Shown here one piece after another: positions 5,007 through 7,714 of a stretch of 7,714 bases of DNA. The stretch is from NCBI GenBank assembly GCA_003562655.1, contig PWUC01000035.1:1-7714 (forward strand). The letters run 5' to 3'. The DNA is from Clostridia bacterium. GTDB lineage: Bacteria; Bacillota_E; SLMV01; PUMD01. The notes below the pieces were generated by a model, which was given only the letters and a program-made list of their open reading frames with translations, did no database searches and was not told the DNA's origin. Every line of letters starts with the position of its first letter. The first letter of the stretch is position 1. The position numbers and the translations under genes were made by a program.

Positions 5007-6140
5007 TCATAGCGACCGCCTGTAAACCCGATGGTTCTTGTAGGGCTGCGCGCCCAGGTTGATCAGATCGCGTCTCATCTGCACTGCCGACTCGGCGACC
5101 TGGGTCAGCTCCGCGTGCTCGAAATCGAAATCCCCCTTGACCGTCTTTGCCATCTCGGAGTACAAGAGGGCGTTACCTCCAAGGCCCTGATATTCAGGGG
5201 TAATGCCCATGCCATTGAGGCAGATCCAGTTCGTCCGGCGGGCGTCGAGCAGGAGGTGGAAGATCCCGAAGGGAAGGAGGCGCCCGTTGGCCCGCTGCAG
5301 GCCCCGGGAAACGTCGGGAAAACCGAAGATGAAGCCGACTACTTCGTCGTCGTCGTGCACGATCACCTTGATCAAGCGCGGATTGGCCGCCAGGACCAGA
5401 TCGTTGAAGACGAAGTCGATGTCCTTCTTGGTGAGAGGGTAGTACTCCCAGTTGTCGGTGAAGGTCCTCTCATAGGCAGCGCCGATGCGCTCCTTCCAGC
5501 GGTACAGCTCCAGCTTGGACTTGAAGTGATGCACAGACAGGCTTCGGCGCTCCTTGACCCGTTCGGCGATGCGATGGACACGCTCCGGCACGTTGAAGTC
5601 GGCCAACCTGAAGTACGTGGAGACGAAATCCACCTCCTTCTCGAAGCCCAGGGTTTCGACCAGGCGTGGGTAGTAGTCGTGATTGTAGTTCATCATCATC
5701 ATCATCTGACGATGCTCCGTGCCCTCCACCTGTATTCCGTACCCGTCAAAGGGGCTGAACCCTTTGGGCCCCACGACTTCATTCAGATCGCGGGCGCGGG
5801 CCCAGTCGAAGACCTGCTGGAAGAGGGCGTCGGCCACGCCCTGGTCGTCGACACACTCGAAGAGGTAGAACTGGGCCTGACGAGCCCCGTGATACTCGTT
5901 GAAACGACCGTTCCTCAAGGCGGCAATGCGTCCTACGTCTCGACCTCCGTCCGTGGCGATGAAGAAGTCCGCTGCAGACCGCTGGTAGAACGGATGTTTC
6001 TCTCGATCGAGCTTCGTGCGCACGTCGCGGCGGAGCGGGGGGATCCATTGAGGACAATCTGCATAGAGACGGAACGGTATGTCGACGAAACGACGCACCT
6101 GGGATCTCGATGACGTGTCAACCTGCTCTACGTTGATCAC
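5007..6140 (-). CDS. GNAT acetyltransferase-like protein with two halves
   Basis: A 377-residue predicted cytoplasmic protein. The C-terminal half (about 170-377) looks like a GNAT fold: VVGFIFGFPDVSRG resembles the central strand, and NGMGITPEYQGLGGN (QGLGG at 318-322) resembles the acetyl-CoA loop Q/RxxGxG. The N-terminal half (about 10-145), with IPFRLYADCPQWIPPLRRD and VGRIAALRN, looks like a second, diverged GNAT-like unit, as in the YghO-like group of roughly 370-380 residue proteins. Five consecutive Met (146-150) lie between the halves in HRQ-M5-NYNHDYYPRL. The start is GTG at 6140, with AAAGGAG 7-8 nt upstream. The gene is transcribed alone; the next gene, sat, has its own promoter. 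The acceptor substrate is unknown, and acyl or aminoacyl transfer is also possible. Confidence 0.8.
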   Translation of the reverse strand: MINVEQVDTSSRSQVRRFVDIPFRLYADCPQWIPPLRRDVRTKLDREKHPFYQRSAADFFIATDGGRDVGRIAALRNGRFNEYHGARQAQFYLFECVDDQGVADALFQQVFDWARARDLNEVVGPKGFSPFDGYGIQVEGTEHRQMMMMMNYNHDYYPRLVETLGFEKEVDFVSTYFRLADFNVPERVHRIAERVKERRSLSVHHFKSKLELYRWKERIGAAYERTFTDNWEYYPLTKKDIDFVFNDLVLAANPRLIKVIVHDDDEVVGFIFGFPDVSRGLQRANGRLLPFGIFHLLLDARRTNWICLNGMGITPEYQGLGGNALLYSEMAKTVKGDFDFEHAELTQVAESAVQMRRDLINLGAQPYKNHRVYRRSL

Positions 6141-6201
6141 AGCCGTTCTCCTTTGCTCAAAGACCCTTGCACGCCTAGACGATCTCCGTCAAGCGTGGTG
6201 T

Positions 6202-6219
6202 GCCACACGGGAATGTGGC
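6202..6219. promoter_or_regulatory. Inverted repeat upstream of the acetyltransferase gene
   Basis: GCCACA (6202-6207) and TGTGGC (6214-6219) form a perfect 6-bp inverted repeat with a 6-nt spacer, about 60 nt upstream of the acetyltransferase start codon. Its size and place suit an operator, but no bound regulator can be named. Confidence 0.35.
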
Positions 6220-6426
6220 CCGCCGAGTGGGCAGCGATGAACTTACCCATCCTGAGGTTGGATTCTACGACGATTCCTGGGTCTTGTCCATTCTCGGTGG
6301 AGCTTATTCCGCAGCGTGGGAAGGGGCCTGGGGGATACTGGATGGAGATGGGGCGGGCTGCCTGCGGCAGGGGGAGGCCCGAGTTGCTACCGAAGTGACA
6401 GTGTCGGCGATGAAGGCCCCCTCACG

Positions 6427-6469
6427 GCCCGGCACCGCCGGGCTGGCCCTCTCCTCCGCGGGGAGAGGG
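6427..6469. repeat. Palindromic intergenic repeat unit
   Basis: Two hairpins follow each other: GCCCGGC-ACC-GCCGGGC (6427-6443), and CCCTCTCC pairing with GGAGAGGG (6447-6454/6462-6469). Units with CCCTCTCC...GGAGAGGG arms are a common type of dispersed intergenic palindrome in GC-rich bacteria. One copy is visible here; that it is dispersed in this genome is inference. It lies upstream of the HD-gene promoter. Confidence 0.5.
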
Positions 6470-6503
6470 GATACAGCCCAGTGGTGTCGGGGGACCGAGG
6501 GAC

Positions 6504-6531
6504 TTGTCACGTTGGCGACCGTGGGTATACT
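6504..6531 (+). promoter_or_regulatory. Sigma-70-type promoter for the HD-domain gene
   Basis: TTGTCA (6504-6509, five of six consensus bases) and TATACT (6526-6531, five of six) are separated by 16 nt. Transcription would start near 6538, leaving a leader of about 220 nt before the GTG start of the HD gene. Confidence 0.6.
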
Positions 6532-6586
6532 CGTAGACTCAGAGCCCGGTTGGTCGAAGACGGAACAACTGGGTCTGCGGAAGGAC

Positions 6587-6607
6587 GAGCGGTTCCCGGA
6601 ACGGCTC
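6587..6607 (+). promoter_or_regulatory. Near-perfect palindrome in the HD-gene leader
   Basis: GAGCGGTTCC-C-GGAACGGCTC is a 21-nt inverted repeat with one mismatched pair, about 50 nt into the predicted transcript. Upstream, GTTG near 6550 can also pair with CAAC near 6566, with flanking CCC/GGG, so the leader looks structured. No known riboswitch was recognised. Confidence 0.4.
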
Positions 6608-6760
6608 TGAAGGTTTTCAACGGGCGGTTCATCTGCTGGCAGCTCGAGGCTATCTGGCACAAGGAACCCGACTAGCACCTCCATATTGGGAAACCTTCTG
6701 GGGTCTCCGGACTGTTCGTCTAACACACGGAACAAGAGCACCTTTCGAAAGGGGAGAACT

Positions 6761-7318
6761 GTGATCTCACAAGATGAAGCCGTGGTCATCCTCAAGGAGA
6801 ATATCTCCAACGAGAACCTGCGGAAACACCATTATGCTGTCGCCGCGGCCATGCGGGCCCTGGCCCAGGAGTTCGGAGGCGACGTCGACATGTGGGAGGT
6901 GGTGGGGCTGCTCCACGACGCGGACTACGAGGAGACTCGCGATGATCCGGAGCGACACGCGCTGGTGATCGCCGGGCAACTGGAGGAACGAGGCGTATCC
7001 GAGGACATCGTGCGGGCCATCAAGGCGCACAACTACGAGCGCCTGGACGTTATGCCGGAGACAGAGATGGAGTGGTCCCTGGTGGCCTGTGATGACCTCA
7101 CCGGCTTGATCGTGGCTGTCGCTCTGGTCCATCCGACGAAGCTGGACGGGGTTTCTGTGGAATCGGTGATGAAGAAGTTCGACTCGAAGTCGTTCGCCGC
7201 GGGCGCGGATCGGGACCAGATCCGACTCTGTGAGAAGAAGCTGGATGTCCCGCTGGAGGAGTTCGTAGGTATCGTGCTGGAGGGCATGAAGGAGCAGTCG
7301 GAACAGCTGGGCCTATGA
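6761..7318 (+). CDS. HD-domain phosphohydrolase (HDIG-like)
   Basis: A 185-residue cytoplasmic protein with an HD-superfamily metal site: H23/H24 in RKHHYAVAAAMRALA, H52-D53 in VVGLLHDADYEE, H66 in PERHALVIAG, H90 in AIKAHNYE, and D111 in VACDDLTGLI. Such proteins hydrolyse phosphomonoesters or phosphodiesters, often of nucleotides; the substrate is unknown here. The last 40 or so residues are charged and helical in appearance. I chose GTG at 6761 because AAAGGGGAG lies 4-6 nt upstream and the protein then begins ISQDEAVVILKENI, close to the usual domain edge. The frame stays open to an ATG at 6686, but those 25 extra residues have no conserved look. It appears monocistronic, with its own promoter upstream and hairpins downstream. 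Confidence 0.9.
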   Translation: MISQDEAVVILKENISNENLRKHHYAVAAAMRALAQEFGGDVDMWEVVGLLHDADYEETRDDPERHALVIAGQLEERGVSEDIVRAIKAHNYERLDVMPETEMEWSLVACDDLTGLIVAVALVHPTKLDGVSVESVMKKFDSKSFAAGADRDQIRLCEKKLDVPLEEFVGIVLEGMKEQSEQLGL

Positions 7319-7369
7319 GGATGCCTGTGGCGCCTTCATCCTAAGCCGTTCCTCCACACGAAGGGAGGA
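7318..7369 (+). terminator. Hairpins after the HD-domain gene
   Basis: AGGATG (7318-7323) pairs with CATCCT (7337-7342), and a second stem TCCTCC/GGAGGA (7350-7355/7364-7369) follows. Neither has a T-run after it. They are the likely transcript end by position, but the sequence alone makes a weak case. Confidence 0.35.
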
Positions 7370-7484
7370 CTGTGACGCATCCGGGGAGGTCCAGAGAGGT
7401 AGGGATGAGTTCGGTGCGGCTCCTCCCCCGGTGTCGGTCATAACAGATGTGGTGGTCCATCCGTGATGGCTTGCCACGCATAGT

Positions 7485-7509
7485 CACTGCCGACCGTCGG
7501 GTCGCAGTG
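7485..7509 (+). promoter_or_regulatory. Stable hairpin just upstream of the ribosome binding site of the last gene
   Basis: CACTG (7485-7489), a bulged C, then CGACC (7491-7495) pair with GGTCG-CAGTG (7500-7509) around a GTCG loop: ten base pairs with one bulge. It ends 5 nt before the AGGGGG site of the next gene. It could be an operator, a 5' mRNA hairpin or a terminator without a T-run. Confidence 0.4.
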
Positions 7510-7526
7510 TCACCAGGGGGTGTTCC

Positions 7527-7714
7527 ATGTCCACCCAGGAAGCTGCGCTGCACGGTGATCTCGTGCTATATCTGCGCGACTATGTCGCGGAATTGCTCGC
7601 CGGCGAGGATGGCGATATCGACGAAGTGGTGGAGTGGCTGGACGGAGTCATCCGAGAATGGTTCCTCACGCCGCAGCCCAGCCTCCACGGGTTTGCGCCC
7701 CGCGACTTGATCTA
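7527..7714 (+). CDS. Hypothetical acidic protein, 3' end cut by the window
   Basis: ATG at 7527 opens a frame that runs to the last base (62 codons and part of one more). AGGGGGTG lies 6 nt before it, and the nearest upstream in-frame stop is the TGA at 7464. The visible part is acidic and probably helical (about residues 6-45: LHGDLVLYLRDYVAELL, then DIDEVVEWLDGVIREWFL). It then has TPQPSLHGFAPRDLI, which resembles the Lx-G-x-P-x-x-L/I element seen at the ends of several small unrelated-looking proteins. I do not recognise the family. The overlapping ORF at 7447-7710 in another frame is rich in Ser, Arg and Trp and is judged spurious. Confidence is for the gene being real. Confidence 0.65.
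   Translation, partial: MSTQEAALHGDLVLYLRDYVAELLAGEDGDIDEVVEWLDGVIREWFLTPQPSLHGFAPRDLI

Larger units (their letters stand above)
6141..6760. other. 620-nt spacer between divergent genes, no convincing gene
   Basis: This stretch separates the minus-strand acetyltransferase from the plus-strand HD gene. ORFs of 110-170 codons cross it on both strands, but their translations are low-complexity or Gly/Arg/Pro-rich, have no recognisable motif and lack good ribosome binding sites. Seen here are an inverted repeat near 6202-6219, a palindromic unit at 6427-6469, a promoter at 6504-6531 and a palindrome at 6587-6607. I found no clear -10/-35 pair for the acetyltransferase; a TTGACG near 6190 lacks a matching -10. 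Confidence 0.6.

Noticed and set aside
5031..6113. 360-codon plus-strand ORF opposite the acetyltransferase gene
   Set aside because: It is the antisense shadow of the acetyltransferase; the translation has a His run from the Met codons and no family signature, while the minus-strand frame has GTG, a ribosome binding site and GNAT motifs.
6686..6760. N-terminal extension of the HD-domain protein from the ATG at 6686
   Set aside because: The 25 extra residues have no domain character, and a good AAAGGGGAG site stands directly before the GTG at 6761.
6200..6810. ORFs of about 110-170 codons on both strands in the 620-nt spacer (6200-6610 plus, 6316-6675 plus, 6304-6810 minus)
   Set aside because: They overlap each other and the palindromic repeat, lack ribosome binding sites and have no recognisable sequence; the minus ORF also runs into the HD gene.
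7447..7710. 87-codon plus-strand ORF at the right end
   Set aside because: Overlaps the better-supported frame from ATG 7527; its composition (many Ser, Arg, Trp, Cys) looks like an out-of-frame translation.

Overview
The window is GC-rich bacterial DNA (roughly 60% by eye) holding seven protein genes, two of them cut by the window edges. There are no rRNA, tRNA, CRISPR or insertion-sequence signals. The ATP sulfurylase and ferredoxin resemble types known from Thermus and Thermotoga. Together with the GTG/TTG starts and GC-rich palindromes between genes, this fits a free-living, possibly thermophilic or anaerobic lineage such as Chloroflexota. That placement is inference only; no rRNA or other phylogenetic marker is present.

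Plus-strand block (1-1730): the end of a small membrane protein, then queA (queuosine tRNA modification) 9 nt after it, then a very acidic single-cluster ferredoxin with its own extended -10 promoter. Hairpins follow the ferredoxin. A 180-nt spacer with a 19-bp direct repeat separates it from the next, convergent gene.

Minus-strand block (2007-6140, read right to left): a two-part GNAT acetyltransferase-like gene (5007-6140), then sat (ATP sulfurylase, TTG start), then an alkaline-phosphatase-superfamily hydrolase. The ribosome binding site of the hydrolase overlaps the sat stop codon. The sat-hydrolase pair has a very good promoter at 4849-4876 and a leader of about 200 nt. That leader starts with a perfect palindrome and contains a hairpin followed by six U residues, so the operon looks controlled by premature termination. 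This is the most interesting regulatory feature in the window.

Right end (6141-7714): a 620-nt spacer with a palindromic repeat and a plausible promoter, an HD-domain phosphohydrolase gene, a spacer with several hairpins, and the first 62 codons of an unrecognised acidic protein running off the end.

Functionally, sat makes APS from sulfate and ATP. Its coupled partner is a cytoplasmic metal-dependent phosphodiesterase or pyrophosphatase-like enzyme of unknown substrate. No APS kinase or APS reductase is in view, so whether the operon serves assimilation, sulfonation or APS turnover cannot be decided here.
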